A stretch of DNA of 64,000 nt from a virus, in IMG/VR virus record IMGVR_UViG_3300008117_000025, positions 1 through 64,000 of that record; one strand, 5' to 3'. Every line of letters starts with the position of its first letter. Positions within the stretch are counted from its first letter, which is position 1. The notes under the pieces are model-generated. The model was not told where the DNA came from. It was given only the letters and a program-made list of their open reading frames with translations, and made no database searches. This document shows, in pieces, positions 29,851 through 39,482 of this stretch. The translations under genes and the position numbers were made by a program.

Positions 29851-30764
29851 AATACATTGTTTTCAAGTATATAATCGTATGTTTGCTTTATCCCACTATA
29901 TAAATTTCTAGAATTAAAAGATGGTATTTTTAATTTTAATAAATCAGTTGATACATCTTTTCTATATTGTCCATTTGGTTTAGTAGTATCAAATTCAATA
30001 TTTAAATAACTAGCATTACATGCTTCAAGAGCAATTTCAGCCATTTGTTTAATTGTTAAATTCTCAGAAATAGCTACATTCATGTTATCATAAATCTCAT
30101 TTTCTAAACAATAATTGATAACATACGCTAAATCATCAGAATGCATAAATTGTCTTAATGGAGATCCATCCCCAAACAATATTATTTTGGAATCATTATT
30201 AACTTTGGCTTTATGTATCTTTTTAATTAAAGCCGCTATAAAATGACTATTATCTCCATATTTATCAAATTCACCATATAAATTACAAGGAATTAAATAT
30301 TGATACTTAGTCCCATATTGATTATTATAAGCATCAATTTGAACAGCTAATGAGCGTTTAGCATAACCATAGGAGAAATTAGTTAATGCTGGAGGGCCAA
30401 TATGTAAATCATTTTCTATCATAGGATAACTAGAGACTACATCGGGGTAAGCGCATGTGCTTAGTATTCCTATAAATCTTTTTACTCCGCTTAGATAGGA
30501 ATATTTTACTAATTGTGTATTCATTAATACATTATCATCAAAATATTCAGCAGGTTTTGCAATATTATCTATTATACCTCCTACTTTAGCAGCTAGGTGT
30601 ATAATAGCATCTGGGGATTCCTTGATGAGCATTTGTTGGATTCCCTCTCTTGTTGTTAGATTATAGTCTTTGGAGGAAATATAAGTAGCATGAGGTAGAT
30701 ATTTTTGTAATGATCTACCTACCATTCCTGTTCCCCCAGTAATTAAAGTTTTATAATTGCTCAT
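29847..30764 (-). CDS. fcl: GDP-L-fucose synthase
   Basis: The motifs are GGTGMVGRSL (NADP), HLAAKVGGI, LSTCAYPD, FSYGYAKRSLAVQ (active-site Tyr/Lys) and CNLYGEFDKYG, which mark WcaG/Fcl. It epimerises and reduces the Gmd product to GDP-L-fucose. The ATG at 30764 (MSNYKT) was chosen over one at 30773. It forms a two-gene donor pathway with gmd. Confidence 0.92.
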   Translation of the reverse strand: MSNYKTLITGGTGMVGRSLQKYLPHATYISSKDYNLTTREGIQQMLIKESPDAIIHLAAKVGGIIDNIAKPAEYFDDNVLMNTQLVKYSYLSGVKRFIGILSTCAYPDVVSSYPMIENDLHIGPPALTNFSYGYAKRSLAVQIDAYNNQYGTKYQYLIPCNLYGEFDKYGDNSHFIAALIKKIHKAKVNNDSKIILFGDGSPLRQFMHSDDLAYVINYCLENEIYDNMNVAISENLTIKQMAEIALEACNASYLNIEFDTTKPNGQYRKDVSTDLLKLKIPSFNSRNLYSGIKQTYDYILENNVL

Positions 30765-31371
30765 AAAAAGCATTTTGTTTTTCTTGTCTTTTAATATCTT
30801 TTGGATGAAATAAACAGTATTCTTCTAGTTCAGGTAAAGGAGAAAATTCTTTAAATCCATCTAATCTCTCATGTACTTTATTTATCCATTTTATATTAGG
30901 AATGTTTTTCCAAATTCTCCATTGATAGTCAGGAAAGTTAACCCAACCTTTATCATTAACATTCCATCTCCATTTTTGTATATGCTGATCAGTTAAGTCC
31001 GAAACAGTATTTATCCTTGGGACAAGCATAACTTCAACACTGGGGTTATAAGCGAGTATTTTTGGTAAGCTCTCAATAAACCAAGGATGAATATATTCAT
31101 CTGCATCTATTTGGAAAATATAATCTTTTAAGCATTCTTTAGCAAGATTATTTTTAAATGAGGCAAAATCATTATTAAGAGGAAATTCAATTACTCTAAG
31201 ATTTGCTCTTCCAAAGTCAAAGCATGTAGATCTAACTTCTACTGTTGCTGTTTTATCTAGTTGAATAACTATTTCATCTTCAGGTCTTATAGATTCAGTT
31301 AGTATTTCTAATAGTCTATCTAATTCAACATGCTCATTACAAGCAGTAATAGCGTAACTAATTGTGGACAT
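30751..31371 (-). CDS. Family 2 glycosyltransferase, WaaE-like, 206 aa
   Basis: The start ATG at 31371 (MSTISYAITACNEH) follows the upstream stop by a few bases; an earlier TTG was rejected. Motifs are SYAITACNEHVELDRLL, DYIFQIDADEYIHP with the DAD metal site, and a C-terminal W-rich region ending in HERLDG, as in LPS core and capsule glucosyltransferases. The donor sugar is unknown. Confidence 0.83.
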   Translation of the reverse strand: MSTISYAITACNEHVELDRLLEILTESIRPEDEIVIQLDKTATVEVRSTCFDFGRANLRVIEFPLNNDFASFKNNLAKECLKDYIFQIDADEYIHPWFIESLPKILAYNPSVEVMLVPRINTVSDLTDQHIQKWRWNVNDKGWVNFPDYQWRIWKNIPNIKWINKVHERLDGFKEFSPLPELEEYCLFHPKDIKRQEKQNAFYEQL

Positions 31372-31375
31372 AACA

Positions 31376-31771
31376 TTATTTTTTCTTTTCAAAGAAACCT
31401 ATATAATCAAGAGCTTCCATAAAATCTTTTTCCTCAAAATGTTTTACTGTTATCATATCTGCTTTTCCATCCTTAGATTGTACTGCAGCCCACTTCCATT
31501 CATCTTTATTTTTGCCGTCAGCAAATATCATTGATTTATCTTCTAGAATTACAGTACTTGGATACCAATGTAACCCATTTTCATCTTTAAATTTAAGATC
31601 TTTATAAAGTTGGGGCATTACTGATTCTGTTACTTCTAATTTATCTTCTGTTAGAGTTGAATTAGATGTGAATCCACACCCAAAACAACTCCAAATAGTT
31701 AATACATCATTAAATACTTCATGACAAGCATTACCTCCACATCTAGGACAATCTATAAGTTGTTCTTTCAT
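31376..31771 (-). CDS. Zinc-ribbon protein, 131 aa
   Basis: The N-terminus has CPRCGG (C8, C11) and CFGCGF (C29, C32), a typical four-Cys zinc ribbon. The rest is a small alpha/beta domain. The product resembles uncharacterised phage zinc-finger proteins. It lies within the glycan operon, but no link to sugar chemistry is evident. Confidence 0.75.
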   Translation of the reverse strand: MKEQLIDCPRCGGNACHEVFNDVLTIWSCFGCGFTSNSTLTEDKLEVTESVMPQLYKDLKFKDENGLHWYPSTVILEDKSMIFADGKNKDEWKWAAVQSKDGKADMITVKHFEEKDFMEALDYIGFFEKKK

Positions 31772-33069
31772 TAGTCTACCTTTTTAAGTTTAGGTAATTC
31801 AATTTTCTTCAATTGAGGAAGTTTAAGTTGTACTGGCTTAGGTACTTGTTCATTTAGTATAGAGATTAATCTTTCAGACATTTTTTCTAAACTAAATTCG
31901 GTACGTGAACGGTAAGCTTGTCTTTTTGCTCCATCAACATACTTTTTATAATTTTTATAAATATCTTCAAACACATCAGATGCTTTTTTATAATCAACAG
32001 TAAACCATTTACTTTCAGTTGTAATCATATTAGCTACAGCGGCGGATGGATGAACATTTGTTAGTTCTCCAGGGAGCATAATTGACATTTCTGGATCGAG
32101 AAAATCTGTATGTCCACTCCAGTTGCTGGCTATTACTGGTTTTTGGGAAAGTGATGCTTCAAGAAGTGGTCGACCGTATCCTTCACCTTTAGTGAATGTA
32201 GTAAATGCTTTTACTTTGGGGTGGTTATATAATTCATTTATTTGTTCGTCTTCTAACTCACCATGAAGTAAATAAACATTAGGTAAATCACCTCCTACAC
32301 TTTCTTGAATGCGTCTAATCTTATCAAGCATTTCTTCTCTATCCATAACTGAATAAGTAGCACTACTTGTTTTTAGGATTAGACCTGGTTTTTGTTTTTT
32401 GTCTTTGAATGTTTCAAGGAAAGTTTTAATTAGCATTCCTGTATCTTTTCTGTCTTGTCCTAATTCTCCTTGTAACCAATGTCCAACATAAAGAAAATTA
32501 AATTCTTCACTTACTAAATCATTAATTACATCATTAATTTCACCTTCAACATTATCTAGTTTTTTATATATTTCAGTATTTACACCTTCAAATAATACTT
32601 CAACAGGAGAAGTTAATTCTACTCTTCTTACTACTTGATGTGATTGATTGTCTTTTTCTTCAAATTTACTATTTTCAAATGTTTGTTTAGTAAAATTAGA
32701 AGATACTAGATTTAAATTCATTCTATTTAAACCATCAATCCAACTAGGATCACAGAGTGTAGTTTCAATACCCGCGGTAATACCAATATTAAATTTACCT
32801 ACTGGTTGGAATTCATTTGGTACTGTAATTTGGATCCAGCAATCTGGTTGTTTTGGGAGTTGAGGAGTTTGTAAAATACAATCTTTAAGTAACTTATGAT
32901 CGGGATTATTATTATCTAAAAATCCCCATGATGTATTACCCCAACGTTGAGCAAGTATTTTTACATCAAATTTACCTGATTTTATAATTGGTAGTACTAT
33001 GTCTCTAGATCGCCCACCATATCCAGAAAAGGTATCAATTGGGCAGCTTATAACTATTAGTGGTTTCAT
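31771..33069 (-). CDS. Family 4-like glycosyltransferase, 432 aa
   Basis: The GT-B fold is indicated by a Gly-rich N-terminus (DTFSGYGGRSRDI), a middle NFLYVGHWLQGE strand, and the C-terminal donor site FTKGEGYGRPLLEASLSQKPV then ASNWSGHTDFL. That is the family 4 EGxGxPxxEA pattern. It probably acts in the cytoplasm on a nucleotide sugar. It is adjacent to another GT-B enzyme. Confidence 0.85.
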   Translation of the reverse strand: MKPLIVISCPIDTFSGYGGRSRDIVLPIIKSGKFDVKILAQRWGNTSWGFLDNNNPDHKLLKDCILQTPQLPKQPDCWIQITVPNEFQPVGKFNIGITAGIETTLCDPSWIDGLNRMNLNLVSSNFTKQTFENSKFEEKDNQSHQVVRRVELTSPVEVLFEGVNTEIYKKLDNVEGEINDVINDLVSEEFNFLYVGHWLQGELGQDRKDTGMLIKTFLETFKDKKQKPGLILKTSSATYSVMDREEMLDKIRRIQESVGGDLPNVYLLHGELEDEQINELYNHPKVKAFTTFTKGEGYGRPLLEASLSQKPVIASNWSGHTDFLDPEMSIMLPGELTNVHPSAAVANMITTESKWFTVDYKKASDVFEDIYKNYKKYVDGAKRQAYRSRTEFSLEKMSERLISILNEQVPKPVQLKLPQLKKIELPKLKKVD

Positions 33070-33070
33070 A

Positions 33071-34531
33071 TTATTGTGCGATAACGTGTTTTACAAAATG
33101 TTTAGGTTCTTTTAATGCTTCTACTTTAATTAATTCAAAAGCATATCTTGGTTCCCATTTATTAAAGGTTTCATCAATTGATTCAACTACATTCTTACAC
33201 ATATTTTTTGCTGATTGCATTGATTCATCTGATGTAACCCACTCTCGAGCAGCCTCACATTGCTCTTTATATAATTCGGGATTATTTATTTTTGAATTAT
33301 ATACAGCTTCAATTTGTTTGGCAATATCGTGTGGATCCATTCTATCATCAAATATATAAGGCGTAGGAACTGAACCTATTAAGCTAATATTACTTGGAAA
33401 TACTGGGTAAGCCCATCTGCCGTGTTTTTTATATTTACCCCTATGATTGGAACCAAATTCTTCTGTAAATTTAACCCATTCTCCATTTTCATCTTCAAAA
33501 CGCATTTGATCTTGCATACCACCAGTTACACCAGCAATAATAGGTTTACCACACATCATTCCTTCAGTAAGTGATAATCCCCATCCTTCATTTGAACTTA
33601 TTAAAGCAACAACATCAGCTGAGTTGTAAAGTAAATTCATTATGTTAGTTGGGTATCTTCCATTTGAAAATGTAACATTGTATTTAGGATTATTACCATA
33701 TAACATTTGATGTACTGCAGGAAGATCAGTTCCATTTTCATCTACTGGTTGGGTATGAAGTGTAAAGATACATTCTTTAGCTTTATCTTCTGGGAGGGAA
33801 TCAATGAATATCTTCCAGGCAAGCATCAAATCAGGAACTGATTTACGGCGAATGTTTCTTGCATTATATAAAAGATTAAATTTATATTCTTTTCCTCCAA
33901 ATAATTTATCTTTAAATTCTTTAAGTGCAAGATATTCAGGATGGGAAGAATCAATAGGGAAGAAATGATTTTCATTAATTCCATGAGGAACATACTTAAT
34001 TACTTTTTCAGCTGCTAATTCAGGACCAAGAACACATCTATTAATGTTTTCCGTTTGTTTTGAAATAGCCATTAAACAATCGCATGATTCATAATATGAT
34101 TTATTATACATTGGATAAGGCAAATCATCCCAAATATTTAAATAAATCAAAGGAATTTTCTTTCTAATTTCCTGTTCCATCTGAAATAACCAAACCCAAT
34201 ATCTTGGATCTGTAAAGATCATAATTGCATCTGGGTTTTCAAGATCCATTAATTGGCGAATTAGTTCTGGGCTGCCATAGCCATCGATTGGGTAGAGATA
34301 AACACTAGCATCTTCAATACCTGCTATATTGTTAGTATCACCATTAAGATCAAATCGTTTCCCTTTTTCAGGATGGTTAATAGCACCCCCTACATTTACC
34401 CAATTATAATGATGAGCTGTACCTAAAACTATTTCGCGTGCCATAGTAGAGATACCACTTGTCATTCTAATATCATCACAAAGCAACATTATTTTTTTTC
34501 GCTGTGCTTGCGGAATATAACCTTCTTTCAT
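33071..34531 (-). CDS. Family 4-like glycosyltransferase, 486 aa
   Basis: The N-terminus IMLLCDDIRMTSGISTMARE and the donor-site SSNEGWGLSLTEGMMCGKPI followed by GVTGGMQDQM mark a GT-B enzyme of family 4. The protein is the longest in the cassette and the first transcribed of its genes. It may start the glycan chain. Confidence 0.83.
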   Translation of the reverse strand: MKEGYIPQAQRKKIMLLCDDIRMTSGISTMAREIVLGTAHHYNWVNVGGAINHPEKGKRFDLNGDTNNIAGIEDASVYLYPIDGYGSPELIRQLMDLENPDAIMIFTDPRYWVWLFQMEQEIRKKIPLIYLNIWDDLPYPMYNKSYYESCDCLMAISKQTENINRCVLGPELAAEKVIKYVPHGINENHFFPIDSSHPEYLALKEFKDKLFGGKEYKFNLLYNARNIRRKSVPDLMLAWKIFIDSLPEDKAKECIFTLHTQPVDENGTDLPAVHQMLYGNNPKYNVTFSNGRYPTNIMNLLYNSADVVALISSNEGWGLSLTEGMMCGKPIIAGVTGGMQDQMRFEDENGEWVKFTEEFGSNHRGKYKKHGRWAYPVFPSNISLIGSVPTPYIFDDRMDPHDIAKQIEAVYNSKINNPELYKEQCEAAREWVTSDESMQSAKNMCKNVVESIDETFNKWEPRYAFELIKVEALKEPKHFVKHVIAQ

Positions 34532-34541
34532 ATAACTAATT

Positions 34542-34736
34542 TTAAATACTACCTGTAAATTGTGTGTCTAATTGATTGTGAATATTTTTTCTGAAGTCTT
34601 CATTTGTTAGGTAAAGATACATTGCTCTTTCTGTTAATTTTTGAACGCTGAACTTATACTTAACACAAGCAATTTTGAATTGCTCAAATAAATCTTCAGG
34701 AACTTTCACGCTTGTTAATTGCATTTTGTTTCCCAT
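34542..34736 (-). CDS. Small ribbon-helix-helix-like protein, 64 aa
   Basis: The segment MQLTSVKVPEDLFEQFKIAC followed by a second helix (SVQKLTERAMYLYL) fits the strand-helix-helix layout of Arc/MetJ-type DNA binders. It is the gene immediately upstream of the glycan cassette and could regulate it or replication genes. The assignment is by secondary-structure pattern only. Confidence 0.6.
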   Translation of the reverse strand: MGNKMQLTSVKVPEDLFEQFKIACVKYKFSVQKLTERAMYLYLTNEDFRKNIHNQLDTQFTGSI

Positions 34737-34749
34737 AATATTATATTTT

Positions 34750-34763
34750 GATATAAATATATA
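34750..34763 (-). promoter_or_regulatory. TATATATTTATATC box, possible promoter
   Basis: The minus strand reads TATATATTTATATC, 14 bases upstream of the ribbon-helix-helix gene. It may initiate transcription of the 14.5-kb glycan cassette. Confidence 0.4.
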
Positions 34764-34769
34764 CGCTTA

Positions 34770-35714
34770 TTAGGAAGAATGCATTTTATCACAAAGTTCT
34801 TGTTTATTATTATAGGGGCACCACTTACATGATTTTTCACCTACATTTTTAAGATACGACTTTATTTTAGGTTTACCAACTTCATCAAAGCAATCGCTAA
34901 TAAAAGATTGAAATTGTTCTATTGTTTGTTTTCGCTTGGTTTTTCCACTAGCGGGTTTGAATGACTGAACCCTGGGAATAGGGTATTCAGCTTGTTCATA
35001 GATTTTGCGCTTAACGATGAAGAATTCGACTTCGATTTGTTCAACGTCCCATCCAAATTGTCTAGCGAAGTATTCTTTGTATAGTAGGACTTGAGCAACT
35101 TTTTGATCGTCTCTTTTTTCACTGTCACTCCATCCACGTGTCGACGTTTTGATATCATATATATAAACTTTTTTTAAATCTTCATCATATAGAGCAAAGT
35201 CAATGAATGCTTTGTAGTAGATGTTATTTGCTATTTTTAAAAGTAAAGGTAATTCAATACCTAATAATTTCATTTTACGAATAGTGAATAATTTATTTCT
35301 ATTCTTTTTAATCCAACTCAACATAGTAATCCCATCATTGAAGAACTCACCCATTTCCTCAGCATTAGTGAAATGTAATCCTGCTGCTTTATATTCTTCA
35401 GCATACACTTCTCTAAATCGCTCTTGAAATAGAGCTTCTAGATCCATTTTATCAGCAGATGCTCCACTCTCATTATACATTGTAGTAATATATGATTGAA
35501 GTGTTTCATGAAAAGCCGTACCAAACACGGTATGAATACTAGCTTGGTACGGCTGTTTATTCTCTACATAGGTTAAATACCATTTGTGAGGGCATGAACT
35601 CCACATTGAGAATTGAGAGTATGAGACGCTACGCTGGAAACTATGATTTATTTCTGGCGGTTGGTAGTTTTTGATTTTTAGCTCGACCTCAGATAACTTT
35701 TTCTTGGCTGCCAC
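34770..35714 (-). CDS. PD-(D/E)XK nuclease with iron-sulfur cluster, Cas4/RecB-like, 314 aa
   Basis: Recognised parts are an N-terminal SYSQFSMWSSCPHKWYL (first cluster Cys), FGTAFHETLQ, the catalytic AFIDFALYDED ... VYIYDIKTS (D...DxK) and QVLLYKEYFA. The C-terminal CKWCPYNNKQELC supplies three more cysteines. This is the AddB/Cas4 arrangement of a 4Fe-4S-stabilised nuclease. It likely processes DNA ends during replication or recombination. Confidence 0.88.
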   Translation of the reverse strand: MAAKKKLSEVELKIKNYQPPEINHSFQRSVSYSQFSMWSSCPHKWYLTYVENKQPYQASIHTVFGTAFHETLQSYITTMYNESGASADKMDLEALFQERFREVYAEEYKAAGLHFTNAEEMGEFFNDGITMLSWIKKNRNKLFTIRKMKLLGIELPLLLKIANNIYYKAFIDFALYDEDLKKVYIYDIKTSTRGWSDSEKRDDQKVAQVLLYKEYFARQFGWDVEQIEVEFFIVKRKIYEQAEYPIPRVQSFKPASGKTKRKQTIEQFQSFISDCFDEVGKPKIKSYLKNVGEKSCKWCPYNNKQELCDKMHSS

Positions 35715-35904
35715 TTATGTATTCTTGTTTTATTTTTTCTAGGTATAGGATAGCATCCATATGTTCTTGTTTAGCGTGTTCAATCCACTCTATTAAAGTT
35801 AAATCGGTACGATCTAAATCAACACCATATTTTGCTTTACCTTTAGCAGCACGAACAGCAAACTGATCTATAATTGAAGTGACAATTGAGTCTAGTTTAT
35901 CCAT
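35689..35904 (-). CDS. MazG-like/DUF5664-like small phage protein, 71 aa
   Basis: The phrase AKGKAKYGVDLDRTDLTLIEW followed by IEHAKQEHMDAILYLEKI is familiar from small phage proteins related to MazG-like helical bundles. The acidic ExxxD-type helix is present but catalytic residues cannot be confirmed. It overlaps the nuclease gene by 26 bases. Confidence 0.6.
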   Translation of the reverse strand: MDKLDSIVTSIIDQFAVRAAKGKAKYGVDLDRTDLTLIEWIEHAKQEHMDAILYLEKIKQEYISGSQEKVI

Positions 35905-36268
35905 TGATTTGGTTTATAATATTTTCTAATTCATCTTTAGAAAGCATATCAATATATTCCTTAGCTTCACTTTTACTTATTTCATAATAAGTGGCTACTG
36001 CTTCTACTTGATCTACTTTATATTCCTTTTTGTTCTTAGCTTTAATATATTTAAGATACTTATACTGTTTTGGAATAAGATCTTTATATAGATTATAAAG
36101 ATACTCACCTTTCATCTGCCAAGTATTCTTTTGTACTATATTAACCACTTCACAATAATCAGGATCCATACTTAAATAACGATTGATCATCCAGTTATTC
36201 CAACCTTCATCTCCTAAGTATGGTCCCTTATTAGTTGTAATATTTTTAAGATGGTCAAATATATTCAT
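35897..36268 (-). CDS. Clamp loader small subunit, gp62-like, 123 aa
   Basis: The early WMINRYLSMDPDYCEVVNIVQ phrase matches T4-type gp62 proteins of large phages, which have a short N-terminal segment followed by a helical region. The position, a few genes from the gp44-like ATPase, supports the call. It would form the gp44/gp62 complex that loads the sliding clamp. T4 gp62 is longer (187 residues). Confidence 0.7.
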   Translation of the reverse strand: MNIFDHLKNITTNKGPYLGDEGWNNWMINRYLSMDPDYCEVVNIVQKNTWQMKGEYLYNLYKDLIPKQYKYLKYIKAKNKKEYKVDQVEAVATYYEISKSEAKEYIDMLSKDELENIINQING

Positions 36269-36486
36269 TAGTAATATCTTGAGTCGTTTTGATTTTTATT
36301 AGCAGTATTAGTTAACATAATATAATGATCTAATTCTGACTTTAAATCTAGGTATTTTTTAAATAAACCTTGGAGTTCAGTTTCTAGAAATTTAATTTTT
36401 TCATCTGATGCTTTTAAAGTTTCGGCTAGTCCCATTATTTGGGCTTTTAAAGCACTATTTTCTTGTTGTAGCTCGTTTGCTTTCAT
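36268..36486 (-). CDS. Coiled-coil protein, about 72 aa
   Basis: A heptad-rich helix, ELQQENSALKAQIMGLAETL followed by DEKIKFLETELQGLFKKYLDL, covers most of the protein. The ATG at 36486 avoids overlap; an alternative ATG at 36513 would add nine residues. Function is unknown. Confidence 0.65.
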   Translation of the reverse strand: MKANELQQENSALKAQIMGLAETLKASDEKIKFLETELQGLFKKYLDLKSELDHYIMLTNTANKNQNDSRYY

Positions 36487-36496
36487 TTTATATCTA

Positions 36497-36736
36497 TTAA
36501 ATATTTTCAGCATTATTTCTTAATTGCAAAGGAATAAATTCTTCATTTACATGGCCACACTTACTACAAACAAATACAGGAATTGGAATCATAGCATCCT
36601 GTGCTGTACCTGTGATAAAGCGAGAGGCTTTGCGAAGCATTACCCCTTCTTGAAATATTTCATTACTGCATTCATCACACGACATTCCTGTAGTTTTATC
36701 TAATGTGATATTTAGATTCATTTGTTCTTGACTCAT
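36497..36736 (-). CDS. Zinc-ribbon protein, 79 aa
   Basis: Two Cys pairs (CDEC at 20-23 and CSKCG at 57-61) form a zinc ribbon around a beta core, FQEGVMLRKASRFITG. Short zinc-ribbon proteins of this type accompany replication genes in many large phages. Function is unknown. Confidence 0.7.
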   Translation of the reverse strand: MSQEQMNLNITLDKTTGMSCDECSNEIFQEGVMLRKASRFITGTAQDAMIPIPVFVCSKCGHVNEEFIPLQLRNNAENI

Positions 36737-36748
36737 ATTACTTGTTTT

Positions 36749-36931
36749 TTAGTATTTTTTTAATTCATCTTCTAACCATTCTTCTTTACTTTTCGGTTCG
36801 AATAGTTCTGCTGCTTTTGCAGCCTTTGGAGAAAGTAAAGCAATTAATTCAGCTTTATCAGCTTGATATTTGCTTATAAATTCTTCGTAATACTTATCAA
36901 CATTTTCTAATAACTCTTCTTTTGTTATCAT
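36749..36931 (-). CDS. Hypothetical small helical protein, 60 aa
   Basis: The product is a charged helical protein, EELLENVDKYYEEFISKYQ, ending EWLEDELKKY. It overlaps the clamp-loader gene by four bases, suggesting translation coupled with the replisome. No family is recognised. Confidence 0.6.
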   Translation of the reverse strand: MITKEELLENVDKYYEEFISKYQADKAELIALLSPKAAKAAELFEPKSKEEWLEDELKKY

Positions 36932-37848
36932 ATTACTTGTTTTTTAGTTATTTCTAATATTTTTGCTATTGCAGCTGCAAAGTTAATTTCTTTATCTGGT
37001 ACTACACCTGCTCTCCAAATATGGTCATCTAATATAACTGATAATTCAGCATCGTGACCATAACTAAATTCAGATAATTGCTCAAACATATAGCGATAAG
37101 CAACTTGAAAATCGTCTACTTGCGCGTCAGCTACAAGTTGGCGAGCTTGATACCAAGCATCTTTATCGCGTTTTTTCAATATTTGAATTAGTTGTTTAGT
37201 CCAGTCTACATTAAGAGCAACCCATTCATATTTCCCATCTTTAACACCTGCTTGTAAATTCTTAATAATTGAACGAACATCAGGATAAAATTCCTTAACT
37301 AGTAATGCTACATTTTGAAGATCATATACTATACCTTCAACATCAAGGATATTAGTGCAAACATGCCTTGCAACATCACCTTTAGATGGTGGTTTTAGAA
37401 TATGAATTTCACAGCGTGATTGAAGAGGCTCAATCAAACGTTCAATGTAATTACAAGTAAGTACAAAGCGAGTTGTGATTGAATACTCTTCAATTAGATT
37501 ACGAAGCGCTGCTTGTGCGGGCTGAGTTAAGAAATCAGCCTCATCTAGAATGACAACCTTAAGCGGTTGGAATGTTGATGTGGAGGCAAATTGTTTTACT
37601 TTATCTCTAATAATATCAATACCATTTTCATCACTAGCATTAATGTAAAGATAATCACATTTAATGTTTTTAACAATTAATTTTGCTAGTGTGGTTTTAC
37701 CTGTACCTGCTGTACCGGTGAAGATGAAATGGGGTATATCGTTTTTAGATATACAATCGGAGATGCGGTTTTTAACCGCATCATTTCCGATGTATTGTTC
37801 TAATGTTTCTGATCTATATTTCTCAATCCAGAGAGAGTGTTGCTTCAT
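36928..37848 (-). CDS. Clamp loader ATPase, gp44-like, 306 aa
   Basis: The AAA+ motifs are all visible: FTGTAGTGKTTLAK (Walker A, about residues 43-56), KVVILDEADFLT (Walker B), the sensor phrase RFVLTCNYIERLIEPLQSRC with the SRC arginine finger. The size matches T4 gp44 (319). It hydrolyses ATP to open and load the gp45 clamp. Confidence 0.93.
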   Translation of the reverse strand: MKQHSLWIEKYRSETLEQYIGNDAVKNRISDCISKNDIPHFIFTGTAGTGKTTLAKLIVKNIKCDYLYINASDENGIDIIRDKVKQFASTSTFQPLKVVILDEADFLTQPAQAALRNLIEEYSITTRFVLTCNYIERLIEPLQSRCEIHILKPPSKGDVARHVCTNILDVEGIVYDLQNVALLVKEFYPDVRSIIKNLQAGVKDGKYEWVALNVDWTKQLIQILKKRDKDAWYQARQLVADAQVDDFQVAYRYMFEQLSEFSYGHDAELSVILDDHIWRAGVVPDKEINFAAAIAKILEITKKQVI

Positions 37849-37868
37849 AACTATTATTTTGTTTTAAA

Positions 37869-39479
37869 TTACATTCCAAATTGTGACAAATCAACCTCAT
37901 CTTTCTTTTTCTCAGCTGGTTTATCATGGATAACACATTCTGTCATTAGGAGTGTAACCGCAGCTGCTGCTGCGTTTTCAAGTGCACAACGTACTACTTT
38001 AGTAGGATCGATAATACCTGATTTGAAAGCATCTACTGTTCTTTCCTCGTTGATGTCAGGAACAGCGTTTTTTTCTTTTAGCGCTTGGATCCACTCATAA
38101 TAGTCTTCACCAGCATTAGTTAGAATTTTTTGGAGGGGTTGGTTACATGCTTTAAATACAATTTGACCTCCCAATCCAAAATCACTGTTATCTCTATTTT
38201 TAATTACATTTTTAGCATTAAATAGAGCCATACCTGCACCTGGTAAGATACCCTCTTCAAGTGCTGCTTTAGTTGCTTGGAGAGCATCGTCAATGCGGTC
38301 TTTTCTTTCCTTCATTTCTACTTCAGTACCTCCACCTACATTGATAATAGCTACACCACCTACAATCTTAGCAAGGCGATCTTGTAAACGCTCGATTTCG
38401 TATGGTGAATTTGCTTGATCGATTTGAGCTTTTAATTCATCAATGCGAGCATCTATTTTCTCAGTTTCACCTTTACCATCAACAATTGTAGTAGTATCTT
38501 TACCTACAGTGATTGTTCTAGCACTACCTAACCAGGACATATTAAACTTATCCAGTTTCATTCCTTTTTGTGGTGAAACCAAAGTACCACCAGTTACAAT
38601 AGCAATATCTTCAAGGATAAGTGTTCTACGATCTCCAAAGTCAGGTGCTTTGACAGCTACCACTTTTAAAATACCTCTCATTTTATTTACAATGAGTGTT
38701 GAAAGTGCTTCACCATCAATATCTTCAGCTACAATCAATAACGACTTATTATCTGAGGAAATGCGTTCGAGGATAGGGAGGAGATCTTTTACAGCGCTAA
38801 TTCTACCATCAAACAATAAAATAGAGGCATCAGTAAGTACTGCTTGCATTGTATTATTATCAGTCACCATATAAGGTGATTTATAACCTCTATCAAACTG
38901 AAGACCTTCTACTACTTCAAGTGATGTTTCACCTGAACGAGATTCTTCCACTGTTACAATACCATCTCTTCCTACTTTATCAATTGCTGTAGCAACTAAT
39001 TCTCCAATTTCCTCATCCCCATTAGCTGAGAGTGTAGCAATTTGTTTAATTTGCTTTTCATCAGTGATATCTACAGATGATGCTCTCAATTCAGATACTA
39101 CATCCTTAACTGCTTCTTCAATACCACGTTTTACTTGAGTAACATTAACTGATGGTTTTGATGTTGCCTCAAGTGCTTGGTCAGCAACAGACCATGCTAG
39201 TAGAGTTGAAGTAGTGGTTCCATCACCTGCTTGATCAACTGTTTTTTGTGCTGCTTGTTTAATTACAGTTGCAGCCATGTTTTCAATTGGATCTTCTAAA
39301 GTAATGGTTTTAGCAACAGTAACACCATCTTTAGTTGATGCTACTTGTCCATGATCTTTTTCAATCAATACATTACGCCCAAAAGGACCCATTGTTACTG
39401 TTACAGCATCGTGTACTTTTTTAATACCGGCTTGTAGTTTTTCTTTCGCTTCACGATCAAATTTAATTATTTTACTCAT
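37869..39479 (-). CDS. groEL: Chaperonin GroEL
   Basis: Family motifs include VTMGPFGRNVLI, AGDGTTTSTLLA, the VEGLQFDRGYKSPYMVT phrase and GGTEVEMKERKDRIDDALQATKAA. The ATP-site residues DGTTT are intact. The 536-residue length is close to E. coli GroEL (548). The usual C-terminal GGM-repeat tail is replaced by a charged end, EVDLSQFGM. It should fold phage proteins together with the adjacent GroES. Confidence 0.96.
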   Translation of the reverse strand: MSKIIKFDREAKEKLQAGIKKVHDAVTVTMGPFGRNVLIEKDHGQVASTKDGVTVAKTITLEDPIENMAATVIKQAAQKTVDQAGDGTTTSTLLAWSVADQALEATSKPSVNVTQVKRGIEEAVKDVVSELRASSVDITDEKQIKQIATLSANGDEEIGELVATAIDKVGRDGIVTVEESRSGETSLEVVEGLQFDRGYKSPYMVTDNNTMQAVLTDASILLFDGRISAVKDLLPILERISSDNKSLLIVAEDIDGEALSTLIVNKMRGILKVVAVKAPDFGDRRTLILEDIAIVTGGTLVSPQKGMKLDKFNMSWLGSARTITVGKDTTTIVDGKGETEKIDARIDELKAQIDQANSPYEIERLQDRLAKIVGGVAIINVGGGTEVEMKERKDRIDDALQATKAALEEGILPGAGMALFNAKNVIKNRDNSDFGLGGQIVFKACNQPLQKILTNAGEDYYEWIQALKEKNAVPDINEERTVDAFKSGIIDPTKVVRCALENAAAAAVTLLMTECVIHDKPAEKKKDEVDLSQFGM

Positions 39480-39482
39480 ATT

